The position numbers and the translations under genes are program-made. Shown here one piece after another: positions 11,677 to 22,019 of a stretch of DNA of 64,000 nt; position 1 is the first letter of the stretch, and each line of letters begins with the position of its first letter. The notes below the pieces were generated by a model that made no database searches, had not been told where the DNA came from, and saw only the letters and a program-made list of their open reading frames with translations. Origin of the DNA: Impatiens glandulifera (taxonomy: Eukaryota > Streptophyta > Magnoliopsida > Ericales > Balsaminaceae); contig NC_061868.1 of the NCBI RefSeq assembly GCF_907164915.1, forward strand, positions 19,339,819-19,403,818, in the 5' to 3' direction.

Positions 11677-12006
11677 GATTTGAAATGGGAGGGAAAGTAA
11701 GAGCATTTAATGTTAATATTCTTTTTTGTCTCATTAATGCTGGTGAATATTTATGTTTTCAAAACGCCTTAGGAAGTGGCGTTTTTGACCGGTTACGGAG
11801 ACCGAGGCTAAGAATCTAGTTGGGAATTAACTAAGTTTGTATAATTTCCATGCAGTGGGAATTCAAAGTTACTAGATTTTCATTAATGAAATGTGAATTA
11901 CATTGAACCGAAGGAAACATAAATTAAACCAAAAGGAAGCATAATCGAGTAGGATAAAAATAAAACCGGTGCGTGAGGCAAAATGACCGGTTGACCGAAG
12001 GAGTGA

Positions 12007-12748
12007 CTAATGGCCGGAAGAGGTGAGGTGTCGGTTCTTCTTCTTCCAAGCTTTCTCAAACCGCTCATAGAAGGAATCGACGGAATGCCTGGTCAAGACC
12101 TGTGATTGGTTCAGCCCTTCGCCTGGACAGAGCGGAACCCCGAGTTCGTTAAGTAGAGAGATGATTTGAGAAATGAAGCCTGTATGACGGGTATTGATCA
12201 TCCAGATCAGGATGTCAAACAGCAACCTAGACCAATTAACCGGAGTATCAGTTGTGATGGTGGTCATGATGTTTAAGATTGTGGGGCAGTAGGTGTTGGT
12301 TACATCCTTTCCCAATGTCCCTACCGATGATGTCGTTGAGAAGCTGATATTCAGCCCTCAACGATGACCGAGTTCCGTGGTCATCGACCGGAGAGTTGGA
12401 GAGAGAGAATTCCAGAGATATCTCGGCTTTCTTTTCAGCCGAGACATTTAGGTCAGTAAGACCTTCCTTCGGAAGGTCGAAGCACCGAGCGAAGTCTCGC
12501 TCGGAGAAGTCAAACACCTTTCCTCTTACCCTAGATTGGATAAGGGTATTAAAGAATGGGGTACCACGGAAGACTCTAACATTATGGAAAAATTCAGTAA
12601 CAGTTTTCGGAAAGATGACATGTTTGTCATCTAGGAAAGGCTTAAGACCGATACTTTCCAAGGACTTAATCATTTTGAATATCTCGTAGTGTTGTGTTCC
12701 ATGTGTCGAGTCAAAATCAACTTGAAGAATATTTTGGAACTGAGACAT
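12007..12748 (-). pseudogene. E4 accessory gene 3, short form
   Basis: Third tandem paralogue, first after pol. I prefer the ATG at 12748 (MSQFQNILQVDFDS) to the one at 12802, because a TATA box lies only a few bases from the latter. Motifs: LQVDFDS, GLKPFLDD, VTEFFHNV, RGKVFDFSERDFARCFDLPKEG (the GK before VFDF is typical), then after a frameshift near 12312 TPVNWSRLLFDIL and GVPLCPGEGL. It ends with a basic tail (FEKAWKKKNRHLTSSGH) at 12007. About 247 residues. No membrane segment or signal peptide is seen. Function unknown. Confidence 0.75.
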
Positions 12749-12806
12749 TTTTGTCTTAATGAGATGATGGGTTGATATTGTGGATATTTTTCTGATGTTC
12801 ATCTAA

Positions 12807-12814
12807 CTTATATA
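12807..12814 (-). promoter_or_regulatory. TATA element before accessory gene 3
   Basis: The minus strand reads CTAATATATAAG, about 60 bp upstream of the preferred ATG at 12748. Position and sequence fit a plant TATA box and decide the start codon choice. Confidence 0.5.
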
Positions 12815-13280
12815 TTAGTTAAAGGGTGATATAGGTGAATAGTATTATCTAGTGAATAGCAGGTAATTTAGTTTATTAACCATAGGATAAAACATCTTGC
12901 ATGAATTAGGTATGTTTACAGCCTAAGGGTGTGAGTCATAAGCCTGGACGGTGAGAGATATCACATCTTCACGTCTTTTGAGGCATGACTGTTTTGTTTT
13001 GAAAATGTATCTTTTTAGAACAGATACATCTAAACACATACAATTGTTCCATTTTTGTTAGAAAGCCAAATATTCCAGAATATATTATATTCAAACCGGT
13101 TGGTTTTCAATCATTGGTCCCGGGTAGTTAATTAGTGTAAGTATTAAGTAACTGGTTGGTTTACTGTAACTAATAAGCAAAGCGGTTCTTCAATAAATAC
13201 AATGGTAAATTCGGTTTTCGACATTTTAGGAAGAACTGCCGGTTTTGTCTGTCCGAACTGATTTTCCCTTTAGAGGTTAA
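12815..13280. other. Spacer between E4 pol and accessory gene 3
   Basis: No reading frame of note. AT-rich with several CCGGTT words near 13090-13260. It presumably holds the upstream promoter region of accessory gene 3. Confidence 0.5.
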
Positions 13281-13284
13281 AGGT

Positions 13285-14954
13285 TTAAGAAATGAGTTGA
13301 TTAATATCGGTTAAACCGAAGATGTTTCTGAAGTAAGAAAACTTAGCTTCCTGCAGAGGCTTTGTGAAGATATCGGCTACTTATTGATCTGTTGCTACAT
13401 ATTCTAGCCGGATATGCTTCTACATGACATGTTCCCGGATGAAATTATGCCTTATGTCGATGTGCTTGGTTCTAGAGTGTAAAATCGGATTGTATGTAAT
13501 TGCTATGGCACTTGTGTTGTCAAAGAAAATAGGAGACTCTTCGGCGGTGATACTGAAGTCCTTTAGTTGCTGTTGAATCCATAGGAGTTGTGAAAAACAA
13601 ATTCCGACTGCCAGATATTCAGCCTCTACGGTTGATGTAGCTACCGAAGTTTGCTTCTTGCTGTGTCATGAAACAAGCCGATCACCTAGGAATTAGCATG
13701 TTCCGCTAGTACTTTTTCTGTCAACATTACAACCTGCATAGTCTGCGTTAGAATAACTTGTGAGGTTAAAAGATGAGTCCTTTGAATACCACAGACCGAC
13801 TTCAGGGGTTCCCTTTAGGTATTTCAGGATTCTCTTAGCGGCTATATAGTGAGACTGTTTGTGATTAGCCTGGAATCTTCCACACACTCCGACTTCAAAT
13901 TGTATGTCTGGTCTACTTGTTATCAAGTATAAAAGTGAACCGATGATTCCATGATAAGCAGTCAGGTCTACTACCTGACCGTCATCATCTTTATCAAGCT
14001 TGATTGATGAGCTTATTGGCGTGGCGGCAGATGAGCATGTATCCATCCTAATTTTCTTTAGAAGTTCCTTTGTGTATTTGGACTGACTGATGAAGGTTCC
14101 TCCTTTGAGTTGTTTAACCTGAAGACCTAAGAAGAAGCTTAATTCTCCCATCATACTCATTTCAAATTTGTTAGTCATCAAGGTTGAGAATTTATCACAC
14201 AGCTTAGGATCGGTTGATCCGAAAATGATATCATCCACATATATTTGAACAAGTAGAATGTGTCCCTTTTTCTCAAATTTAAATAAAGTTTTATCCACTG
14301 AACCTATTGTAAAATCATGATGTATCAGAAATGCAGTTAATGTCCAAGCTCTAAGAGCTTGTTTTAAACCGTACAATGCTTTATTTAGACGATATACATG
14401 ATTAGGCAGGTCAACATTTTTAAAACCGGGTGGTTGTCAACGTATACTTCACGTAGGTCACCTTTTAAAAATGCACTTTTAACATCCATTTGGAAAACTT
14501 TAAAATTTTTGAACGTAGCAAAGGCTAGAAAAATCCTAATGGCTTCAATCCTAGCTACAAGAGCAAATGATTCTTCAAAATCAATGTCTTCTTCCTGTTT
14601 GTATCCTTGTGCCACTAATCTAGATTTGTTCCTCGTAACCAAACCGTCTTCATTGAGTTTATTTCTGAATACCCATCTTGTTCCTATGACTGGTTGATCT
14701 TTAGGTCTAGGGACTAGATACCAGACTTTATTACTCTCAAACTGGTTTAATTCTTCTTGCATTCCCAAGATCCAATCCGGATCCGACAATGCTTCATCCA
14801 CCCTTTTCGGCTCAATCTGGGATATGAAAGCGGAATTAAAGTATTCCTCCAGTTTTTGTCGCCTAGTTTGGACGGGTTTTGAAGGGTCACCTATGATAAA
14901 CTTAGTAGGATGATTTGTATTCCTTTTGAGATTTGGTTCAGAAATGTCTACCAA
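13285..14954 (-). pseudogene. E4 reverse transcriptase and RNase H
   Basis: C-terminal half of the copia polyprotein. RT blocks in order: [65 protein letters not shown] and the catalytic YVDD (in VQIYVDDIIFGS, about 14220-14250). RNase H follows with NADYAGC (Asp), TVEAEYLA (Glu) and FFDNTSA (Asp), ending near FRNIFGL. Breaks: a frameshift near 14430 between palm blocks and stops in RNase H near 13670 and 13420. The RT motif set is otherwise complete. The TAG near 13420 falls at the same codon as a TAG in E5. Confidence 0.9.
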
Positions 14955-15029
14955 ATCACCGTTTGTTTGATCAAGGCTAGACAGATCGGTAGGCTGATCA
15001 ATAGTGTCAGACCGACCGATTTCCTCAAT

Positions 15030-16101
15030 TTAAACCGAGGTGTCAGCTTCCTGCTGTATGGCAGCTTGATCCGGCTGGGTTTCAATAAAACCCATTTGGT
15101 CATGGACAAACCGTCTGAAAACCGGAACCTCATCTTCACTATCAGAGTGGATATTATTGTTTTCTAATCTGTTGTGTAGAACAAAGGATGATGCAAGGTT
15201 ACTTTCAACCGATTCATCGAATACAACATGAAGAGATTCTTCCACAGTTAAAGTTCTAGTATTATATACTCTATATGCTTTACTAACCGCTGAGTAACCT
15301 AGCATGATCCCAATATCGGATTTTGCATCAAAAGTAGATAAGTAATTTTTTCCATTTATGTGAATATAACATTTACAACCGAAAATTTTAAGATACCTAA
15401 TGTTAGGAATTCTATCAAAATACACTTCATACGGTGTTTTGTTATGAAATTTGTTAATGAAGGACCGGTTTTGTGTATAACATGCAATATTGATAGCTTC
15501 AGCTCAAAAGTTTTGAGCAACACCCGAATCGGCTATCATAGACCTTGCGGCTTCCTTGAGAATTCGGTTTCTTCTCTCAGCCAGGTCGTTCTGTTGAGGA
15601 GTTCTAGCACTAGACAACTCGTGTTTAATGCCAGATTCATCAAGAAATGCATTTAGAGTACTATTTGTAAATTCGGTTCCTCTATCACTCCTAATTCTGT
15701 TTATTCGTGTTGATTTTTCATTTTGTAAACGCTTAAGCAATGTAATTAAATTTGATGCGGTTTCACGTTTAGATGCCAAAAATGTGACCCATGTATACCT
15801 AGAATAATCATCAACAACGACCATAGTGTAAAGCATACCACCTAGGCTGGTGACCTAATTGGTCCAAATAAATCCATGTGAAGAAGATCTAAGCATCGGT
15901 TAGACTGAATGTGTCCTTTACTCTTAAAGAATGTTTGGTCTGTTTACCCATTTGACAAGTTGAACACACCTTATCCTTATTAAATACATTATCAAGAATT
16001 CCTTCAACTAGCTTTTTACCGCGGATATAGTTTAAGGTTTTGAGGTTTAAATGGTTTAGCCTTTTATGCCATAGCCAAGTTTGATCGGTTTTAGCTACCA
16101 T
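15030..16101 (-). pseudogene. E4 integrase
   Basis: Copia integrase, which inserts the cDNA into chromosomes. It starts with the HHCC zinc motif (HKRLNHLN ... CSTCQMGKQ, 16060-15940). The core contains VVDDYSRYTWV, RSDRGTEF and PQQNDLAERRNRIL, so the D, D and E residues are all present. After a TGA at FWAEAI (about 15505) the C-terminal part follows (NKTPYEVYFDRIPN, IFGCKCY, VVFDESVES). At least two frameshifts or stops separate the pieces. Confidence 0.9.
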
Positions 16102-16113
16102 GCAAATAGGATG

Positions 16114-16455
16114 CTACACTTCATTTCTCCAGTCTACCTTGTATATATTTCCTAACCTATTTCTGGTACCCTGAGAGTTTTTAACTAAGCATGCATGCCT
16201 AAGAAATTCTACAGTATATCCAGCATCACACATCTGACTAATACTTAGCAGGTTAAAATGTAGATTTTCAACTAAAAGTACATTATCAATTGTTAAATTA
16301 ACATGGACAATCTTACCCTTTCCCACAGTTCTACCTCTTGAGTTGTCACCGAAGACAATCATTGCATCGGTTTCTATTTTGATGTCGGTTAGAAGGTTGT
16401 TGTTTCCAGTCATGTGTCTGGAGCAACCGTTGTACAGATACCAATCAGAATTCCC
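16114..16455 (-). pseudogene. E4 aspartic protease
   Basis: Copia-type protease that would cut the Gag-Pol polyprotein. Recognisable blocks are CSRHMTGNNNLL, FGDNSRGRTVGKGKI and HFNLLSISQMCDAGYTVEF. The active-site motif WYLDSGCS of the family reads WYLYNGCS here (about 16420-16440), so the catalytic Asp is lost. This inactivation is independent of the one in E2. Confidence 0.85.
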
Positions 16456-16599
16456 AGCCGTTTCTTTATATCCTGCAAAATATACATATTTATAACTATT
16501 TGGTACCCACTTTTACTTTGGTCCACAATTGATTAGTCCCTTGGGTATCCAGACTTTGATAAGTCGGACAACTTTCCCGGTTATGGTTCTAACTAATTT

Positions 16600-17959
16600 C
16601 CTATACTCGGTTTGACATATTTCTGTTGTCCTAAGAGTGCCTTATTTTGTGGTGCCCTTTGGTTTACTCTATGTGGTCGTGGATAGGTTTGTTTACCGTT
16701 TGGCCGGTTGGCTTTCCTTCTCTCAGGATGAATCCATTTTTCGGAGTCATTGGACTTACATAGGTTATTTCTTCTTCCGGTTTTGAGTCACTCTGGTTGG
16801 TTGAAGAGCTTTTGACAAATCTTACAAAGGGAAGATTGTATTTTGTGAGCTTCATCTTGTCGGAATGGTTCTGGTTGTTAGATTTGTTGTTTTTGTATCC
16901 AAGACCCAATTTGCATTTGGGATGTCTTGTATACTTTAACAATTGGTTCACCATTTCACTGGATCTTTTCCATGCGGCTATTCGATACCTGGTTCATGCA
17001 TATTCCTCTTCGGTCAACTCTTGAACTGACTCTTTAAGCTGTTCATTCTTAGAGGATAGTTTAGGTGCTGCCTCGGTTTCTAAGATTTCATCAGGTTGAA
17101 TACTATTGGTTTCAGATTCTAACTGGGTTGGTGCTATGGGTTCGGTTTCAAAGTTAAGTCGGGTTAGTATTAAGGTTAATAGGTTCTTGTACTCTACTAC
17201 CATGTCATTTAGTGCATTAAATAACTCATCTTTAGTAAATTCTTTACAAGAAGTATCAAATATCTATTCCTCGTTTTCCATTAGACAGGTGAGTTCATCA
17301 TCGCTGTCACTATGAGCCCATAAGCTTCCTCCATCATCGGCTATCAGTGCTTTCTGAACTTCCCTTCCTTCACCGGTTTGTGAGTAGTTGTTTCTTTGGT
17401 TATAATCATCTGGTTTCCGATCATCCCGTCTTGGTTTTCTACATTCCCACATGAAATGTCTCAAACAATTGCAATTATAACATCTAATATTAGATTTATC
17501 ACCGTAGTTATAGTTGTTTGTCGGTTGGCTTTTTTTCATGAATCTGCCAAACTTCTGTGCAAGTATTGCCATAGCATCCTCAGTGAATTGTTCAGCGGTT
17601 CTGATCGGTGCAGGAGCAACCGGTTCTATAGATGTGACTAATGCCTTAGTAGCGGTTGAAGCTGATGTTTCATCTTCGATCCTAGATCTCATTTCAAACT
17701 CATATGCCTTTAGATCTTCGAATACATCGTGTAGCTTCATCTTGCTTAGGCAGTTTGATTCCCTCATCACCATCGTCTTCATATCCCATGCACTCGGAAT
17801 AGATCTTAAAGCTTTGATGATAATTTCCTTGTTATCATAATTCTTTCCAAGAGTTGATAGCTCGTTTATCACATTTGTAAACCGGTCACTGTACTCCCTC
17901 ATGGTTTCTCCTAGCTTTATCTTGATGTTTTCAAACTTCTGGTAGCCACCATTATCTTG
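16600..17959 (-). pseudogene. E4 gag, C-terminal part
   Basis: Continues the gag interrupted at 27564 by E5. It contains KFENIK after a one-base loss, NELSTLGKNYDNKE, FEDLKAYEFEM and a CX2CX4HX4C zinc knuckle (CYNCNCLRHFMWEC, about 17445-17490), followed by an acidic linker and a Gln/Glu-rich predicted coil (16994-17203). Stops at 17276 and in the linker separate it from the protease frame. Confidence 0.85.
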
Positions 17960-17964
17960 TTTTC

Positions 17965-20000
17965 TGTTGGGTCAAATTATTTTGACTAAGTGTCGAAATA
18001 ATTTAAACACTGAGATTTTGATGATGAAATAACTTATAAGTTTTGATACAGGTGTATTGAAACAATATTTCATAAGACTTGGATCTAATGAGGGTCATTA
18101 GACCGATTTTGGCTTTCATTGCATAAAATTAGACGTACAGTCTAACTCATTGGAGTTAGACGTGTAGTCTAATAGACGTATAATTAGACGAATAGTCTAA
18201 TAGATACACGAAATTAGACGTAAGTCTAATGCATAGAATTAGTCGTACAGTCTAACTCATCGGAGTTAGACGTGTATTCTAATAAATGTAAAGAATTAGA
18301 CGTAAGTCTAATGAATGCACGGAATTAGACGTAAGTCTAATAAAATTAGACGTACAGTCTAACTCATCGGAGTTAGACCTATAGTCTAATAGATGTAAAG
18401 AATTAGACGTAAGTGTAATGAATACATAAAATTAGACGTATAGTCTAACTCATCGAAGTTAAACGTGTAGTCTAAATAGACACAGAATAAGACGTAAGTC
18501 TAATGCGCTTATAATTAGACGGGTAGTCTAATTGATATTCGGAATCAGACGTACAGTTTAATTCAGTGGAGTTAGACGTGTAGTCTAATATATTTGCAAT
18601 TAGACGGGTAGTCTAATTTATGCGGAATTAGATGTGCAGCCTAACTTAATGAAGTTAGACGTGCAATCTAATAGAATGTGAAAGTTAGACGTGCGTTTAA
18701 CTCCTTCAGACAAGTATGAAGTAGAACCGTAGTTAGACGTGCAGTCTAACTCAGTGGAGTTAGACGTGCAGTCTAATGGTTATTGGATAATTAGACGTGT
18801 TGTCTAATTAGTGAAAGTTAGACGTGCGTATAACTCCTTCAGACAAGTCTGAGGTAGAACTGGAATTAGACGTGTAGTCTAACTCAGTGGAATTAGACGT
18901 ACAGTCTAACTCAGTGGAGTTAGACGTGCAATCTAATAGTTATTTGATAATTAGACGTGTAGTTTAATTAGTGAAAGTTAGACGTGCGTCTAACTCCTTC
19001 AGACAAGTCTGAGGTAGAACTGGAATTAGACGTGTAGTCTAACTCAGTGGAGTTAGACGTGCAGTCTAATAGTTATTGTAATTAGACGCGAGTCTAATTC
19101 TATTAGACCAGGCGGTCTAATAGACGTTTTTATATTAGAAGGAGATGACTTATTTCATTAGACTGATTTTCAAAATTTTTCTAACTGAAATACGTCTAAT
19201 GCTCAGTTTAAGCAGTACGCTTGAATCTAGCATTTCACCTACCCACGTGCTATAGTTGTACCCTACTTATGCTCCACTTTCTAGTGAAGATTAGTACAAC
19301 AACTATATGCATTCAATCAAGGAATGCCACGTAAGAGAATTTTCCTCAAATTACTTGTTTTGTAGGTACATCCCTGATGGAATATTCGGCGCACTACTAG
19401 TGATGTACGACCACGATCCTTGTGCTCAGAACCTGCTGTGTACAATGGAGGCTTTCCAATGGAAGAGTGCCCCGTATCATTCTTGAAGTTTCGACCGTTA
19501 GCTCCTGCTCAGTATTTAACCAATCCTAAGGACAACGGACGAAATACCTGTTACTTGCCAATCTTGCTTACTGAAACTACAGAGAATTCAAGCCTTTGAA
19601 TATCGTGAAGCTTCTTTCTGATTGTACTGTGTGTGAATCGAGAGAGAGAGATAGAATCAAAATAACTTTAGCTGAGTGATATTCTTCATCTTGTAATTGA
19701 ACAGAAAGTGTTCTGTTCAATAGTGAGCTATGTGTGTGTGTAAACTGTATTTGATTTTAATCATATTATAGTGAATCGTTCCGGTGGTTGGAAGAAGGGG
19801 TGACCTAGGAGAGTTTCTACGAACATCCATAAACAAACCCAAGTAAACAATTCCGTCTTGAATCTGTTTCAAGTGTTTACACAAGTTTGCGTAGAATAGA
19901 AAGCGAATTAAATCTCTAACATGATTTCTTTCTAACCGTTTTTCATAAGCCTTCATCCTTAGCCAGACCCCAGTCTCTATCGATAAAGCCGATCCTATCA
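17965..20000 (+). repeat. E5 5' LTR (2036 bp)
   Basis: TG...CA ends. U3 (about 18130-19140) is a long array of TTAGACG...GTCTAA palindromic words, with a 133-bp higher-order unit ending CTCCTTCAGACAAGTCTGAGG present three times (18701, 18834, 18994). Downstream is a TATTTAA-containing segment near 19513 and the conserved block at 19791-19834. Confidence 0.9.
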
Positions 20001-20002
20001 AT

Positions 20003-20013
20003 TGGTATCAGAG
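20003..20013 (+). other. E5 primer-binding site
   Basis: TGGTATCAGAG, a perfect match to the initiator-Met tRNA complement, two bases after the LTR end. Confidence 0.9.
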
Positions 20014-20049
20014 CTTTGTTTATATTCTCAAACATCAAAAACCCAAAGC

Positions 20050-20460
20050 ATGTCTTGCATCAATGAAATTCCTCTTCTGTCAAAGGACAACTACGATTGT
20101 TAGATGATAAGGATGCAAGATCACTTGACTGTTATTTACTATGATATGTGGAGTGTTATCACTGATGGCTCCATAAAGATTTCAAAGCCAAGAAGTGAGT
20201 GGACTACTGAACAAAAAGTGACCAACAACCTGGATAATGTTGCTAAGAATATTTTGTTCCAGTCAGTCAACATGAATATGTTCTGGGAGATCAAGTCTTG
20301 TTCCACTGCAAAAGAGATATGGGATAAGCTCAACCAGATCTATGGTGTAAATTCTCAAGCAAAGAAGAACCAGAAAGTATTCATTTGCAGTCAGAACAAG
20401 TCCAGATAGGCTGACAGCGATACAGAGCAGTCTCCAACTTAAAAAGAGAATGAAGCTGTA
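20050..20460 (+). pseudogene. E5 gag, shortened
   Basis: Starts at the ATG at 20050 (MSCINEIPLLSKDNYDC), with TAG where the family has Trp. The frame continues through WSVITDGSIKI, WTTEQKVTNNLDN and KEIWDKLNQIYG, then ends near 20410. About half of gag, including the zinc knuckle, is missing compared with E2 and E4, and the protease frame begins 60 bp later. This looks like an internal deletion. The element would need Gag supplied in trans. Confidence 0.85.
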
Positions 20461-20469
20461 ACTTGTCTG

Positions 20470-20862
20470 ATGGCAGATGACCAATCTAAGGTACAAATAA
20501 ATGAAGGACTGGAGGAATCTGTATGGTATCTTGATAGCGGATGTTCCAGGAATATGACAGGAAACAGACGGCTTCTCAATGATATATCAGACTGCTCTGG
20601 ACCTAAGATCACATTTGGTGACAACAAGAAGGGTAAGACCATGGGTAATGGTAAGATTATCCATGGTAACCTAACTATTAATGACGTGCTGCTGGTTGAC
20701 AATCTGTATTATAATTTTATCAGCATTAGTCAATTATGTGATAATGGTTTGTCAGTAGACTTTCAAACTCATGCATGTTTAGTTAAAGTCCAAGATGGAA
20801 ACATTTTATTGACTAGAAGTAGAGTAGGAATGACCAGAAATGGTTATGGCATAAACGTTTGA
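20470..20862 (+). pseudogene. E5 aspartic protease
   Basis: The active-site motif is intact (WYLDSGCSRNMTG), followed by FGDNKKGKTMGNGKI and the FISISQLCDNG block. It is open from 20470 to a frameshift at about 20860, beyond which the integrase zinc motif (HKRLNHLN) continues in another frame. Of the proteases here it has the best-preserved catalytic site. Confidence 0.85.
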
Positions 20863-21971
20863 ACCATTTGAATTTTAAAACCATCAACAACATTTGTTAA
20901 AACAATTTAGTTATTGGTTTACCCAAACTTCGGTTTTCAAAGGACAAGATATGCACTGCTTGCCAGTTAGGCAAACAGGGAAAATCATCGTTCAAAAGTA
21001 AAAGGAAATCACAATTCAGCCATATCCTAGAACCTTTACATATGGATCTTTTTGGTCCAATTCCTGTAAAGAGTATAGGAGGAATGAGATTTGCCTTAAT
21101 TATTATCGATGACTTTTCTCGTTTTACATGGGTTGCATTTTTACCATCAAAAGATAAAACTGCTGAAAACTTGATTAGGATATTTAAAGGGATTCATAAT
21201 CAGAAATCTTTAAATATCACATGCATCAGAAGTGATCAGGGAACTGAATTTATTAACAGATACCTATCATCTTATCTTAATGAGATTGGAATTAGGCACG
21301 AGTTGTCTAGTGCCAAAACTCCACAGCAAAACAGCATTGCTGAGAGAAGAGTGAGAACTCTGAAGGAAGCAGCAAGGTCTATGCTTGCTGAATCAGATGT
21401 TCCTCAAAGGTTCCGGGCGAAAGCCATTAGTACTGCTTGCTATACACAAAATCGGTCAATAATTAACAAACATTTTGATAAAACTCCCTATGAACTGTAT
21501 TATGGGAGAATTCCCACAATTTCTCACTTTAAGATATTTGGTTGTAAATGTTTTATCCATAACAATGGAAAGGTTTATTTGTCTGCTTTTGAAGCTAAAG
21601 CAGATTAGGGATACATGTTGGGATACTCATTAGTAAGCAATGCTTACAGAGTATACAACAAAAGAACACGGACTGTTGAATAATCCCTTCATGTAGTGTT
21701 TGATGAGCCTATTGAGAGCAAATCTAATGAATCCATTGATCTTGCTGACAGACTAAAAGCGACTAGTCTTGAGTCTGTAAGTGAAGAAGAAGAAACGTTG
21801 GACAAGCAGATGGATATATCTGATCCAGTGGCTGATCCGATTGAAATTCAACCAAACGTGCAAACTCCTGTTCAACAAGAAGTTGAGAGTTTGGATGTCG
21901 CGGTGTCACCGGTTCAGATGACCAATCCGATTGGTTCCAACTTCAGATGGAACAAAAATCATCCACCATAA
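20863..21971 (+). pseudogene. E5 integrase
   Basis: The HHCC motif (HKRLNHLN ... CTACQLGKQ) lies at 20850-20980. The core is at 21042-21608, with IIDDFSRFTWV, RSDQGTEF and PQQNSIAERRVRTLKEA, so D, D and E are kept. It continues with TPYELYYGRIP and IFGCKCF, a TAG at 21606, another stop at 21681, then an acidic linker rich in Glu and Asp (SVSEEEETLD) leading into RT. Confidence 0.9.
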
Positions 21972-22019
21972 CTGATAATCGGAAATCCTTTTTCTCCTCA
22001 AAGGATAAGACGTCAACTA

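Noticed and set aside
7660..12748. Accessory genes as envelope genes
   Set aside because: Position fits Sirevirus-type envelope-like ORFs, but I see no signal peptide, membrane segment or fusion-like region. Composition is basic and coiled-coil, so I left the function open.
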